The notes: generated by a model not told the origin, from the sequence alone. A stretch of 64,000 nucleotides of DNA from Macrostomum hystrix (GCA_950097015.1 CATNEN010000038.1:16672001-16736000); one strand, 5' to 3'; shown: positions 1 through 12,625, counted from the stretch's first letter. Numbers and translations: made by a program.

Positions 1-230
1 CAACTCCTGACACTACAAATGCCTCCTCCTGACACTACAAATGCCTCCTCCTGACACTAAAAATGCCTCCTCCTGACACTACAATGCCTCCTCCTGACAC
101 TACAACTGCTTCCTCCTGACACTGCACTGCCTTCTCCTGACAATACAACAGCCTCCTCCTGACACTGCACTGCCTCCTCCTGACACTACAACTGCTTTCT
201 CCTGACACTGCACTGCCTCCTCCCGCCTTG
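1..230. repeat. 22-bp minisatellite, about 10 copies
   Basis: The unit core is CCTCCTCCTGACACTACA, with variants reading ACTGCA or AACTGCTT. It begins at or before the window edge, so its left border is unknown. The copies drift and shorten toward position 230. Confidence 0.85.
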
Positions 231-639
231 TCACTTTTGTCCAGGTGGTCGTTGTCATCGGCCCGCGTAACTTTATGACACAGGCTTCACCGTGACTTGG
301 CATTCAGATCTCCCTCCTACACAAAAAATTCCTTATCTTATCTCCGTTTTCTAAAGGTGACTTTCAAAGATGATCAGAGACTGGAAGTCTGGCACAGCTG
401 TAGCCACTTGAAACCCACGCGACCTTGCACCACCATGGGTCACCGGTCGAACAAACTTTTAAATGCTTTGGAATGCTCGATGTGCTGCTTAACAGACAAG
501 ATAAAAGATGACCAGAAAACTGAACCCATAACGCCATTACTGCATCGTCCGCGCATTCTTGGACACAATTTAAATCAGCTTTAGTTGTGAAACTATGCAC
601 AGTTCATGATGACGTCATGCAACGATTTGCGGATTTACT
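231..639. other. Unique spacer, no gene recognised
   Basis: Short open frames occur on both strands, but none resembles a known protein or has a convincing splice structure. I see nothing else here. Confidence 0.5.
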
Positions 640-975
640 GATTGCTGCCTCTCCACTTCTGTTTGTCTACTTAGTCTACTTCTCACTGTCTATTTAATTT
701 ACTTCTCATTGTCTACTTAATCTACTTCTCTTCGTTTATTTAGTATCCTTCTTAGTATCGACTTAGTCTACTTCTCACTGTCTATTTAATATAATTCTCA
801 CTATCTACTAAATACACTTCTCATTGTCTACTTAATCTACTTCTCATTGTCTACTCAATCTACTTCTCTTCGTTTACCTAGTATCCTTGTCACTATCTAC
901 TTGATCTACTTCTCATAGTCTACTTGTCTACTAATATACATTTCACTATCTATTGATCTACCTCTTCCTATCTGT
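640..975. repeat. Degenerate pyrimidine-rich repeat, about 23 bp
   Basis: Diverged copies of CTTCTCATTGTCTACTTAA with changes such as CACTGTCTATTTAAT. The register slips, suggesting an old array. A unique A+T-rich spacer (976-1317) follows, in which I see no gene. Confidence 0.7.
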
Positions 976-1317
976 TAGTTAAGAAGTAGTAAAAACGATG
1001 CAAATTTATAGCCTAGGCAATATTTTTGCTTTTGCATAACAATTTTCTAATAGAATTGATTGCGAATATTTTTCCAGACGGGCATTTATTCTATCAAGTG
1101 TCAAATTTTTGTGCGTGAAATTAAATTAGAGGCAATCGAATGGCAAGCCTAATGAGATTGAAATAAAAGTATGTCAATATGCCAGACACTTTAATTATAA
1201 TGCAGCTCATAATAGCTCAAACTGCAGCATTTTAACCAATTATTTCGACTTTTTTTTCAAGCAGACCAACGTTACTATACTCGTAGATTGGATTAGGCAG
1301 AAAATTATTCTCTTATT

Positions 1318-3035
1318 TTCCAAATTCTCATTCTCATTCTCAAACTCATTCTCATTCTTATTCTCATTCTCAAGCTCATTCTCATTCATATTCTCATTCT
1401 CAAACTCATTCTCATTCATATTCTCATTCTCAAACTCATTCTCAAACTCATTCTCATTCATATTCTCATTCTCAAACTCATTCTCATTCTTATTCTCATT
1501 CTCAAACTCATTCTCATTCTTATTCTCATTCTCAAACTCATTCTCATTCATATTCTCATTCTTAAACTCATTCTCATTCTTATTCTCATTCTCAAACTCA
1601 TTCTCATTCTTATTCTCATTCTCGAACTCATTCTCATTCTTATTCTCATTCTCAAACTCATTCTCATTCTTATTCTCATTCTCGAACTCATTCTCATTCT
1701 TATTCTCATTCTCGAACTCATTCTCATTCTTATTCTCATTCTCAAACTCATTCTCATTCTTATTCTCATTCTCAAACTCATTCTCATTCTTATTCTCATT
1801 CTCAAACTCATTCTCATTCATATTCTCATTCTTAAACTCATTCTCATTCTTATTCTCATTCTCAAACTCATTCTCATTCTTATTCTCATTCTTATTCTCA
1901 TTCTCATTCTTATTCTCATTCTCGAACTCATTCTCATTCTTATTCTCATTCTCGAACTCATTCTCATTCTTATTCTCATTCTCAAACTCATTCTCATTCT
2001 TATTCTCATTCTCAAACTCATTCTCATTCTTATTCTCATTCTCATTCTCATTCTCATTCATATTCTCATTCTCAAACTCATTCTCATTCATATTCTCATT
2101 CTCAAACTCATTCTCATTCATATTCTCATTCTCAAACTCATTCTCATTCTTATTCTCATTCTCAAACTCATTCTCATTCATATTCTCATTCTCAAACTCA
2201 TTCTCATTCATATTCTCATTCTCAAACTCATTCTCAAACTCATTCTCATTCATATTCTCATTCTCAAACTCATTCTCATTCATATTCTCATTCTCAAACT
2301 CATTCTCATTCTTATTCTCATTCTCAAACTCATTCTCATTCTTATTCTCATTCTCAAACTCATTCTCATTCTTATTCTCATTCTCAAACTCATTCTCATT
2401 CTTATTCTCATTCTCAAACTCATTCTCATTCTTATTCTCATTCTCAAACTCATACTCATTCTTATTCTCATTCTCAAACTCATTCTCATTCTTATTCTCA
2501 TTCTTAAACTCATTCTCATTCTTATTCTCATTCTCAAACTCATTCTCAAACTCATTCTCAATCTAATTCTCATTCTCATTCTCATTCTTATTCTCATTCT
2601 CAAACTCATTCTCAAACTCATTCTCAATCTAATTCTCATTCTCATTCTCATTCTTAATCTTATTCTCATTCATATTCTCATTCTCAAACTCATTCTCAAA
2701 CTCATTCTCAATCTTATTCTCATTCTCATTCTCATTCTTAATCTTATTCTCATTCATATTCTCATTCGCATTCTAATTCTCATTCTCATTCTCATTCTCA
2801 ATCTTATTCTCATTCATATTCTCATTCGCATTCTAATTCTTATTCTCAAACTTTATTCTCAATCTTATTCTAATTCTCAATTCTCAAACTTATTCTCATT
2901 CTAATTCTCATTCTCATTCTCATTCTCATTCTAATTCTCATTCTCATTCTCATTCTCATTCTAATTCTCAAACTCATTCTCAATCTTATTCTCATTCTCA
3001 TTCTCATTCTCATTTTCATTCTTATACTAGTTTTT
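1318..3035. repeat. ATTCTC hexamer-based array, 30-bp higher-order unit
   Basis: Built from ATTCTC/ATTCTT/AAACTC hexamers. From about 1370 to 2540 these are organised as a 30-bp higher-order unit, so consecutive 60-base stretches align exactly. Past 2540 the order breaks down into irregular hexamers. The hexamer length is a multiple of three, so long open frames of alternating Asn-Glu (minus strand) arise by chance. I do not consider them genes. Confidence 0.95.
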
Positions 3036-3475
3036 ATTATCATTATTATCCTTACATATACTAAATCTAAATTCTATCCTCATTTTTTCATGTGCCAGAT
3101 GTGTCTGCTAAAACTGTTTTTCCCTACAACAAAAAGATCAGGCTACGCACTACATGCTGCTCTGCCGCTGAACGGGTGCTGAGCAGATCTGGAAATCTGA
3201 GAACAGTCACTCGCTCACACAAGAGCTGGGATCTGGGATGGTGGGCTTTGGGGGGCTTGGGAGGTTGTAAGAAAATTTTCATCCGCATCACGCGATCAAT
3301 GATGCCAAAGGAAGGGAATGAAATCCCAGAGCTATTTGTCGAATTCCCATAGATGACTGACAGCTGTGTCCAATGATCCGCCGTTCTTTTAATGACGGCT
3401 GAAGTTCTTTGACTTTTCTTTCTTTATCTCAATATTTCATTCACTGCAACTTCCGTCTGGGAGCTTTGGGACTCT
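3036..3475. other. Unique spacer between two arrays
   Basis: It contains one open frame of 86 codons at 3092-3352 (plus) that resembles nothing I know. I see no RNA gene or mobile element. Confidence 0.5.
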
Positions 3476-5300
3476 CACACCGATGGATTCAAACTGTCAC
3501 TCCAATAGATTCACACTGTCACTTCAATAGATTCAAACTGTCACTCCAATAGATTCACAATGTCACTACAATAGATTCACACTGTCACTCCAATAGATTC
3601 ACACTGTCACTCCAATAGATTCACTCTGTCACTCCAATAGATTCACTCTGTCACTCCAATAGATTCACACTGTCACTCCAATAGATTCACACTGTCACTC
3701 CAATAGATTCACTCTGTCACTCCAATAGATTCACACTGTCACTCCAATAGATTCACACTGTCACTACAATAGATTCACACTGTCACTCCAATAGATTCAC
3801 AATGTCACTCCAATAGATTCACACTGTCACTCCAATAGATTCACACTGTCACTCCAATAGATTCACACTGTCACTCCAATAGATTCACACTGTCACTTCA
3901 ATAGATTCACACTGTCACTCCAATATATTCACTCTGTCACTCCAATAGATTCACACTGTCACTCCAATAGATTCACTCTGTCACTCCAATAAATTCACAA
4001 TGTCACTCCAATAGATTCACACTGTCACTCCAATAGATTCACACTGTCACTTATATAGGTTCACAATGTCACTCCAATAGATTCACTCTGTCACTCTTGT
4101 AGATTCATTCTGTCACTCTTCTAGACTCATCGTCACTTAGCTCGTATATAGTTTCACACGGTCACTTACATAGATTCAATCTGTCACTCTTGTAGATTCA
4201 ATCTGTCACTCTTGTAGATTCGTTCTGTCAATCTTGTAGATTTAATCTGTCACTCTTGTAGATTCATTCTGTCACTCTTGTAGATTCAATCTGTCACTCT
4301 TGTAGATTCATTCTGTCACTCTTGTAGATTCAATCTGTCTCTCTTGTAGATTCATTCTGTCACTCTTGTAGATTCAATCTGTCCCTCTTGTAGATTCAAT
4401 CTGTCACTCTTGTAGATTCGTTCTGTCACTCTTGTAGATTCAATCTGTCACTCTTGTAGATTCATTCTGTCACTCTTGTAGATTCAATCTGTCACTCTTG
4501 TAGATTCATTCTGTCACTCTTGTAGATTCATTCTGTCACTCTTGTAGATTCAATCTGTCACTCTTGTAGATTCATTCTGTCACTCTTGTAGATTCATTCT
4601 GTCACTCTTGTAGATTCATTCTGTCACTCATGTAGATTCATTCTGTCACTCTTGTAGATTCAATCTGTCACTCTTGTAGATTCAATCTGTCACTCTTGTA
4701 GATTCATTCTGTCACTCTTGTAGATTCATTCTGTCACTCTTGTAGATTCATTCTGTCACTCTTGTAGATTCAATCTGTCACTCCTGTAGATTCAATATGT
4801 CACTCTTGTAGATTCAATCTGTCACTCTTGTAGATTCGTTCTGTCACTCTTGTAGATTCACACTGTCACTCCAATAGATTCAAAATGTCACTCCAATAGA
4901 TTTACACCGTCACTCCAATAGATTCACACCGTCACTCCAATAGATTCACACCGTCACTCCAATAGATTCACACCGTCACTCCAATAGATTCACTCTTGCA
5001 CTCTTGTAGATTCATTCTGTCACTCTTGTAGATTCATTCTGTCACTCTTGTAGATTCAATCTGTCACTCTTGTAGATTCAATCTGTCACTCTTGTAGATT
5101 TAATCTGTCACTCTTGTAGATTCAATCTGTCACTCTTGTAGATTCATTCTGTCACTCTTGTAGATTCAATCTGTCCCTCTTGCAGATTCAATCTGTCACT
5201 ATTGTAGATTCAATCTGTCCCTCTTGCAGATTCACACTGTTACTTCAATAGATTCAAAATGTCACTCAAACAGATTCACTCCGTCACTCAGATAAATTGA
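3476..5300. repeat. 22-bp minisatellite with two alternating subfamilies
   Basis: Two unit types share GATTCA and CTGTCACTC. Type A reads CACTCCAATAGATTCACA and type B reads CACTCTTGTAGATTCA. They occur in blocks in the order A (about 3480-4060), B (about 4080-4855), A (about 4856-4990), B (about 4995-5230), ending in degraded copies. Block order implies conversion or duplication of runs, not copy-by-copy mutation. Confidence 0.95.
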
Positions 5301-6055
5301 CGCTAAAAAACAAATTCAAGATGAGCAGCAAGTGGCTCACAGCTGGAATGCCATTTCTCGAAAGTCAGCTCAATAAATCAGGATGAGCTTGCTAGAAAAG
5401 CTCCCCTATGAGTTTATATCCAAGAAAAATCTTTAATCATCATCTTGAGCAACACAGAATAACTGCATCTCGTTAACACTTCTGCTTCAATATCTCACCC
5501 GGGCCTCGAAATTTTTTTCAGACTTCAGACCCGGTGATAATTGCCGGCCCTACCCCTAGGCCGCATCTGGTAGTTCTATTTATAAGTTGCAGACAGCCTT
5601 CGGGCCAAAATAACAGCCCATGTGGCTAGGCTGATGTGGTCCATCGACCTACCAGCCTCAGAGTTGAAAGGGAAAATTAAGACTCATACCGAGTACTGGG
5701 GGTGGGTTTTCGGAGCAGCAATCAAGCCAAACCCCCGACGCATTCGATATGACCCCGGCAATCTTGAAACCTTCACCAAGAATCTTCAACACCAACCGAC
5801 TCGGAGTCGGGGGCCCCGTCTAAGGGCATGGGGCTAACTCAATTAGCTGTGTAGGAGGTTAAAATATTCAGCTATCTCTCGCTAGCAAGTGGCGTGAGCG
5901 AAATCATAGCCTATGGGCTAGCGAGCCAGTTCTAATCAGCCGAACATGCGGCCGATCCTTCCATATTCTATCATTCGACCAATTATTCCCATAAATCCCA
6001 TATAGCTCGTAGCATTCACCGAGTGGAAAATCTTGATTGGTATCTCTCAATGAAT
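5301..6055. other. Unique spacer, no gene recognised
   Basis: It includes a G+C-rich stretch (about 5490-5850) with an open frame at 5622-5837 that I cannot assign. It may be an old mobile-element remnant, but no terminal repeats or tRNA-like boxes were found. Confidence 0.45.
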
Positions 6056-6560
6056 CTTCCCAGGATGTTTTTCAGGAATCTTCCAAGGACTCTTCATAGG
6101 AATCTTATCAGGAATCGCAACTGGAACTTTTAATCGGAATTTTCCCTGGAATCTTCCCAGAAATCTTACCCAGAATCTTCCCTGGAATCTTTCCTGGAAT
6201 CTTCCCTGGAATCTTCCCTGAAATTCTCGACTGGAATCATCCCTGGAATCTTCCCTCGAATCCTCCCTGGAATCTTCCCTGGAATCTTCCCTGGAATCTT
6301 CCCTGGAATCTTCCCTGAAATTCTCAACTGGAATCATCCCTGGAATCTTCCCTCGAATCCTCCCTGGAATCTTCCCTGGAATCTTTTCTGTAATCTTCCC
6401 CGGAATCTTCCCTGGAATGTTCCCTGGAATTTTCCCTGGAATCTTCCCTGAAATCTTCCCTGGAATCTTCCTTGGAATTCTCAACTGGAATCTTAACGGA
6501 ACTCTTATAGATAAGAATTAGAATTATAATTAATTAGAATCATCCCTGGAATCTTCCAGG
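6056..6560. repeat. 12-bp minisatellite (CCTGGAATCTTC)
   Basis: Imperfect 12-bp units with occasional ATCATC or CTCAACTGG variants. A longer internal block (about 6200-6260) recurs at about 6300-6360. The minus strand is open and reads Ile-Pro-Gly-Lys repeats, a consequence of the unit length. The following spacer (6561-6910) holds nothing I recognise. Confidence 0.9.
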
Positions 6561-6914
6561 AATGTTCCTAAGAATCGTCATTTAAATTTTTCCAGGAAAC
6601 TCTGTCAATATCGTTGTTTGCATCCTCTTATCTGACAGTTGCTGTTTTGCTATTTATCACCTTTGTATTGGAAGATTTGAAGCAATATTATGTTTCGTGG
6701 CAAATTATGAGACCCACGCAATAGTACCCATTTTTATCGATGGCACTTATATTATTATTTCCCATGCAAAGCTAAGCGCCATGAGAATGTTACCCAGTGT
6801 CAGCTGAGCACTTGTCAAGAATCCAACGCTGCGTGTGAAAATGTAAAATTGCATCATTAATGAGCTCAGGTGAGAATGGAATCACAAGAAATGGATGGAA
6901 ATGGAATCACAGGA

Positions 6915-7270
6915 GGTGACACTGTTATTAGGAAAACTGTGAACACCCCACCATCACAGGTGACACTGTTATTAGGAAAACTGTGAACACCCCACCATCA
7001 CAGGTGACACTGTTATTAGGAAAACTGTGAACACCCTACCATCACATGTGACACTGTTATTAGGAAAACTGTGAACACCCTACCATCACAGGTGACACTG
7101 TTATCAGGAAAACTGTGAACACCCCACCATCACAGGTGACACTGTTATTAGGAAAACTGTGAACACCCTACCATCACAGGTGACACTGTTATCAGGAAAA
7201 CTGTGAACACCCTACAATCACAGGTGACACTGTTATCAGGAAAACTGTGAACACCCTACCATCACAGGGG
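6915..7270. repeat. 44-bp minisatellite, 8 copies
   Basis: Eight near-identical 44-bp units starting GGTGACACTGTTAT, differing at one T/C site (TTATTAGG versus TTATCAGG) and one C/T site (CACCCCACC versus CACCCTACC). High identity suggests recent amplification. Confidence 0.95.
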
Positions 7271-7856
7271 GTGACACAGCGATGTGAAAAACCGTTAACT
7301 TTTCCGTTGAAAGTATCTATGCAACTTTTAGTTAGAATAGCATGAGTACAAGCATTACTTAACTTAAAATTCGTTTAAGACGGTTAGGGTCTTGGGTTTC
7401 GGGGTTGGTTACAAACAGTATCCAAGAGTTCTATGCCATTTACTACTTTGCTACACAATTAAATTGATTCACTTATATCTCGCATGGCATCTCTGGCCGG
7501 GACAGTTCCGACTGTCTATGAAGTGACAGCGCACTGGTCTGCAGGCTGAGGATGGTAGCATTGGGCTGCAAAATTCCCTCAAACTTAAGCGTCTGTCAGT
7601 TAAGGATGCGGTTTTGGGGATTCAAGAAGCAATCTCAGAGGGGCCCACTTTTCTTATTAAATCTTATCAAATAGATGCTTAGTCCCGCGAAGGCACTGCA
7701 CCCTACTCAGTGCTCAGCTCACAATTCGATATCGAGCTATGGGAATGAGCTGTCAGTCGAACCACATTTCTTAGAAATTGATTCCCATATTGGCTTGGCT
7801 TGAGTTGGCACTTAGGGTAATTTGGGCCCAGTTATCTTGCTGCTGCATCAGGTCAG
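7271..7856. other. Unique spacer, no gene recognised
   Basis: No coding frame with recognisable protein, no tRNA-like sequence, no clear mobile-element end. Confidence 0.45.
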
Positions 7857-7857
7857 T

Positions 7858-8752
7858 GGAAATGTAATGGAAATGGAATGGAAATGGAATGGAAATGGAA
7901 TGGAAATGGAATGGAAATGGAATGGAAATAGAATGGAAATGGAATGGAAATGGAATGGAAATGGAATGGAAATGGAATGGAAATGGAATGGAAATGGAAT
8001 GGAAATGGAATGGAAATGGAATGGAAATGGAATGGAAATGGAATGGAAATGGAATGGAAATGGAATGGAAATGGAATGGAAATGGAATGGAAATGGAATG
8101 GAAATGGAATGGAAATGGAATGGAAATGGAATGGAAATGGAATGGAAATGGAATGGAAATGGAATGGAAATGGAATGGAAATGGAATGGAAATGGAATGG
8201 AAATGGAATGGAAATGGAATGGAAATGGAATGGAAATGGAATGGAAATGGAATGGAAATGGAATGGAAATGGAATGGAAATGGAATGGAAATGGAATGGA
8301 AATGGAATGGAAATGGAATGGAAATGGAATGGAAATGGAATGGAAATGGAATGGAAATGGAATGGAAATGGAATGGAAATGGAATGGAAATGGAATGGAA
8401 ATGGAATGGAAATGGAATGGAAATGGAATGGAAATGGAATGGAAATGGAATGGAAATGGAATGGAAATGGAATGGAAATGGAATGGAAATGGAATGGAAA
8501 TGGAATGGAAATGGAATGGAAATGGAATGGAAATGGAATGGAAATGGAATGGAAATGGAATGGAAATGGAATGGAAATGGAATGGAAATGGAATGGAAAT
8601 GGAATGGAAATGGAATGGAAATGGAATGGAAATGGAATGGAAATGGAATGGAAATGGAATGGAAATGGAATGGAAATGGAATGGAAATGGAATGGAAATG
8701 GAATGGAAATGGAATGGAAATGGAATGGAAATGGAATGGAAATGGAATGGAA
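7858..8752. repeat. 11-bp satellite (GGAAATGGAAT), about 81 copies
   Basis: An almost perfect array of GGAAATGGAAT. The only internal change I noticed is one GGAAATAGAAT near 7925. The unit length is not a multiple of three and lacks stops in most frames, so long open frames run on both strands. They are artefacts of the array. It resembles the GGAAT-type simple satellites known from other animals. Confidence 0.97.
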
Positions 8753-9253
8753 TTCGAACACTGTTAGCAGTCCAGCAGAGTTCAACCAGGGACACCTGGG
8801 TATTCTTAAGATGCAGCAAACACACAAGAGAATGAGCCCAGAGTCCACCTCAGCGCCAAGTCCAGTGTCCTATATCAAAGCTGCTTTCAAATGCTTTTAT
8901 CGATGCTTATCTAGCGCTAAAAGCAGTATGAAAGGACTGGCCAAGGCATCCTCTCATTCATTCATATCCTGGGCACTATTTTGATTTCCTTTTGCTAATC
9001 ACTGCGCTGTCCAGCACACTTACCTATTGCTACCTTGCAATCTAAATTTTTACTCGTAGTTCCTCTTACAAACCTGGATTGCAACATCTGTTTGGCGATT
9101 TCATAATGCATCCATTATGAAATCTGTTTCCTCTTTTAATATTTACCTGTTCGTCAGACATATTTTTTGTGTAAGCTTCTTCATATCTTAGAGTCTCAAG
9201 TCATAATTTCTCAAGTCTAAATTTCATCTGGTCTATAACTTTACAATGTCTTT
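8753..9253. other. Unique spacer between arrays
   Basis: No gene recognised. The open frame entering from the 11-bp array continues to about 8984 by chance. Confidence 0.5.
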
Positions 9254-9254
9254 G

Positions 9255-10092
9255 ATTATCAGATCTAGTCTCACAAATCCATATGATCAGATCTAATCTC
9301 ACAAATCTATATGATCAGATCTAATGTCACCAATTTATATGATCAGATCTAGTCTCACAAATCCATATGATCAGATCTAATCTCACAAATCCATATGATC
9401 AGATCTAATCTCACCAATTTATATGATCAGATCTAATCTCACAAATCCATATGATCAGATCTAATCTCACCAATTTATATGATCAGATCTAATCTCACAA
9501 ATCCATATGATCAGATCTAATCTCACCAATTTATATGATCAGATCTAATCTCACCAATTTATATGATCAGATCTAATCTCACAAATCCATATGATCAGAT
9601 CTAATCTCACAAATCCATATGATCAGATCTAATCTCACAAATCCATATGATCAGATCTAATCTCACAAATCCATATGATCAGATCTAATCTCACAAATCC
9701 ATATGATCAGATCTAATCTCACAAATCCATATGATCAGATCTAATCTCACAAATCTATATGATCAGATCTAATCTCACAAATCCATATGATCAGATCTAA
9801 TCTCACCAATCCATATGATCAGATCTAATCTCACCAATCCTATGATCAGATCCAATCTCACCAATCCTATGATCAGATCCAATCTCACCAATCCTATGAT
9901 CAGATCTAATTTCGCCAATCTATATGATCAGATCTAATCTCACCAATTTATATGATCAGATCTAATCTCACAAATCCATATGATCAGGTCTAATCTCACC
10001 AATCCATATGATCAGATCTAATCTCACCAATCCATATGATCAGATCCAATCGCACCAATCCTATGATCAGATCTAATTTCGCCAATCTATCT
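9255..10092. repeat. 28-bp minisatellite with GATCAGATCT core, about 30 copies
   Basis: Units begin ATGATCAGATCTAATCTC and end either ACAAATCCAT or ACCAATTTAT. The two end types are interspersed. The core holds the palindromes TGATCA and AGATCT. Copies near 9840-9900 and 10040-10090 lose two bases (CCTATGATCAGATCC). A unique A+T-rich spacer (10093-10436) follows. Confidence 0.95.
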
Positions 10093-10436
10093 TTTCTGAT
10101 TAATAGACAATTTACAGTTTAACCAGAACAGAAATTCATTTTAAAATTGCCATTTATTTGATGGACTGAATTATCCGACAAATAGTCAACTTCATTGCCA
10201 ATTAATACGATTGATTATATTACGTTTCGACAGACAATATGCATATTTAGCAGTGCAATGATTAATTTTTCTTGAAGTTATGCAACAGCTCTGAATGGAG
10301 GATATTCTTAACAGGCTTATCAATGAGCACTTTGTTAGATAAGAAAACTCTAAGAAATCCTACTATTACTCGCGCTATTTTATTATTGTGCTGGTGTACA
10401 TTTCCAGCAAGTAGCTGTTGTGGCCTAGTGCCTTGA

Positions 10437-11213
10437 GCAGGGGTCGGCAACCATCGGCTTTCAAATCCGGCCACTAACAACACCTACTCAACCATGTCTC
10501 ACCTCTCAGAAGTCTCAGAAGTCAGAGGTCGAAAAACTTAATAGCTAGCGGGCCAATGAAAAAATCTAAAAGACGAGAGTGGGCCGCATTGACTTTAGAA
10601 ATATAAGATGAGACAGAGAAGAGACGACAAAGAGAGATGAGACACGGGAGAGATGAGACACTGGAGAGATGAGACACTGGAGAGATGAGACACTGGAGAG
10701 ATGAAACTGAGGAGAGATAAGACACTGGAGAGATGAGACACGGGAGAGATGAGACACGGGAGAGATGAGACACAGGATAGATGAGACTGAGGAGAGATTA
10801 GACAGAGGAGAGATGAGACACTGGAGAGATGAGACACTGGAGAGGTGAGACACGGGAGAGATAAGACATGGATGAGACGAGACTGAGGAGAGATTAGACA
10901 GGGGAGAGACGAGACTGAGGAGAGATTAGACAGGGGAAAGATGTAATACGGGAGAGATGAGACACGGGAGAGATGAGACACTGGAGAGATGAGACACTGG
11001 AGAGATGAGACACGGGAGAGATTAGACACTAGAGAGATTAGACACGGGAGAGATGAGACACGGGGAGAGATGAGACACTGGAGAGACGAGACTGAGGAGA
11101 GATGACACAGGGGAAAGATGAACACAGGATACTGTAGGTGTCGGAAGGGGCGACGGGCCGGATTTGGGAGCTTCGAGGGCCTCATCTGGCCGGTGGAGTT
11201 TGCCGGCCCTGCT
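10437..11213. mobile_element. Probable non-autonomous hAT-like DNA element
   Basis: The left end reads CAGGGGTCGGCAACC at about 10439. The right end, read on the minus strand, is CAGGGCCGGCAAACTC, finishing near 11213. CAGGGGTCGGCAACC-type termini are characteristic of hAT non-autonomous elements. Both ends also carry subterminal AAATCCGGCC on the inward-reading strand. The interior is mostly a 16-bp tandem array, with no transposase. I did not find an 8-bp target duplication, which lowers confidence. Confidence 0.5.
10610..11112. repeat. 16-bp minisatellite inside the hAT-like element
   Basis: The unit is GAGACACTGGAGAGAT with variants ACGGG, ACAGG and ACTGAGG. It runs through most of the interior of the element at 10437-11213. 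Minus-strand open frames here read Leu-Ser-Ser-Val-Ser repeats and are not genes. Confidence 0.9.
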
Positions 11214-11217
11214 CTAT

Positions 11218-11303
11218 CGTCTCATATCTCGCCTGTCTCACCTCTCCGCTGTCTCATCTCTCCCCTGTCTCCTATTTCTGCACTGTTTCATCTCTCTGGT
11301 GCG
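11218..11303. repeat. Inverted short copy of the 16-bp repeat
   Basis: Just outside the right end of the hAT-like element the same unit appears in the opposite orientation (CTCATCTCTCCCCTGT), about five copies. The two arrays therefore face each other across the element's right terminus. Confidence 0.7.
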
Positions 11304-11331
11304 AAATATTTTCCTTGTGTCTCTAGATACA

Positions 11332-12625
11332 CTATTCAGTCTATCTAGACAATCTAGATATCAGTCTATCTAGACAATCTAGATATCAGTCTATCTAGAC
11401 AATCTAGATATCAGTCTATCTAGACAATCTAGATATCAGTCTATCTAGATAATCTAGATATCAGTCTATCTAGATAATCTAGATATCAGTCTATCTAGAC
11501 AATCTAGATATCAGTCTATCTAGACAATCTAGATATCAGTCTATCTAGACAATCTAGATATCAGTCTATCTAGACAATCTAGATATCAGTCTATCTAGAC
11601 AATCTAGATATCAGTCTATCTAGACAATCTAGATATCAGTCTATCTAGACAATCTAGATATCAGTCTATCTAGATAATCTAGATATCAGTCTATCTAGAC
11701 AATCTAGATATCAGTCTATCTAGACAATCTAGATATCAGTCTATCTAGACAATCTAGATATCAGTCTATCTAGACAATCTAGATATCAGTCTATCTAGAC
11801 AATCTAGATATCAGTCTATCTAGACAATCTAGATATCAGTCTATCTAGACAATCTAGATATCAGTCTATCTAGACAATCTAGATATCAGTCTATCTAGAT
11901 AATCTAGATATCAGTCTATCTAGATAATCTAGATATCAGTCTATCTAGATAATCTAGATATCAGTCTATCTAGATAATCTAGATATCAGTCTATCTAGAT
12001 AATCTAGATATCAGTCTATCTAGATAATCTAGATATCAGTCTATCTAGATAATCTAGATATCAGTCTATCTAGACAATCTAGATATCAGTCTATCTAGAC
12101 AATCTAGATATCAGTCTATCTAGACAATCTAGATATCAGTCTATCTAGACAATCTAGATATCAGTCTATCTAGACAATCTAGATATCAGTCTATCTAGAC
12201 AATCTAGATATCAGTCTATCTAGACAATCTAGATATCAGTCTATCTAGACAATCTAGATATCAGTCTATCTAGACAATCTAGATATCAGTCTATCTAGAT
12301 AATCTAGATATCAGTCTATCTAGATAATCTAGATATCAGTCTATCTAGACAATCTAGATATCAGTCTATCTAGACAATCTAGATATCAGTCTATCTAGAC
12401 AATCTAGATATCAGTCTATCTAGACAATCTAGATATCAGTCTATCTAGACAATCTAGATATCAGTCTATCTAGACAATCTAGATATCAGTCTATCTAGAC
12501 AATCTAGATATCAGTCTATCTAGACAATCTAGATATCAGTCTATCTAGACAATCTAGATATCAGTCTATCTAGACAATCTAGATATCAGTCTATCTAGAC
12601 AATCTAGATATCAGTCTATCTAGAT
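11332..12625. repeat. 25-bp hairpin minisatellite, about 51 copies
   Basis: Each unit contains the perfect inverted repeat TATCTAGA-CAA-TCTAGATA followed by TCAGTC. The only variation is CAA versus TAA in the loop (GACAATC/GATAATC). The TAA form is clustered at about 11440-11480, 11890-12060 and 12295-12330. Copies are otherwise nearly identical. Confidence 0.97.

Noticed and set aside
1240-2669. Asn-Glu-rich protein of 347 residues and Met-Arg-rich shadows.
   Set aside because: These are translations of the ATTCTC hexamer array, with no splice or flanking coding signal.
3476-5300. Regularly spaced repeats considered as a CRISPR array.
   Set aside because: Units are directly adjacent with no unique spacers, and the genome is eukaryotic. 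The same holds for the other arrays.
5490-5850. G+C-rich block considered as a ribosomal RNA or other structured RNA fragment.
   Set aside because: I could not match it to any rRNA, snRNA or tRNA feature that I can name.
7822-8984. Four overlapping open frames of 290 to 346 codons in the GGAAATGGAAT array.
   Set aside because: The 11-bp unit cycles through frames and lacks stops on both strands. Pure satellite.
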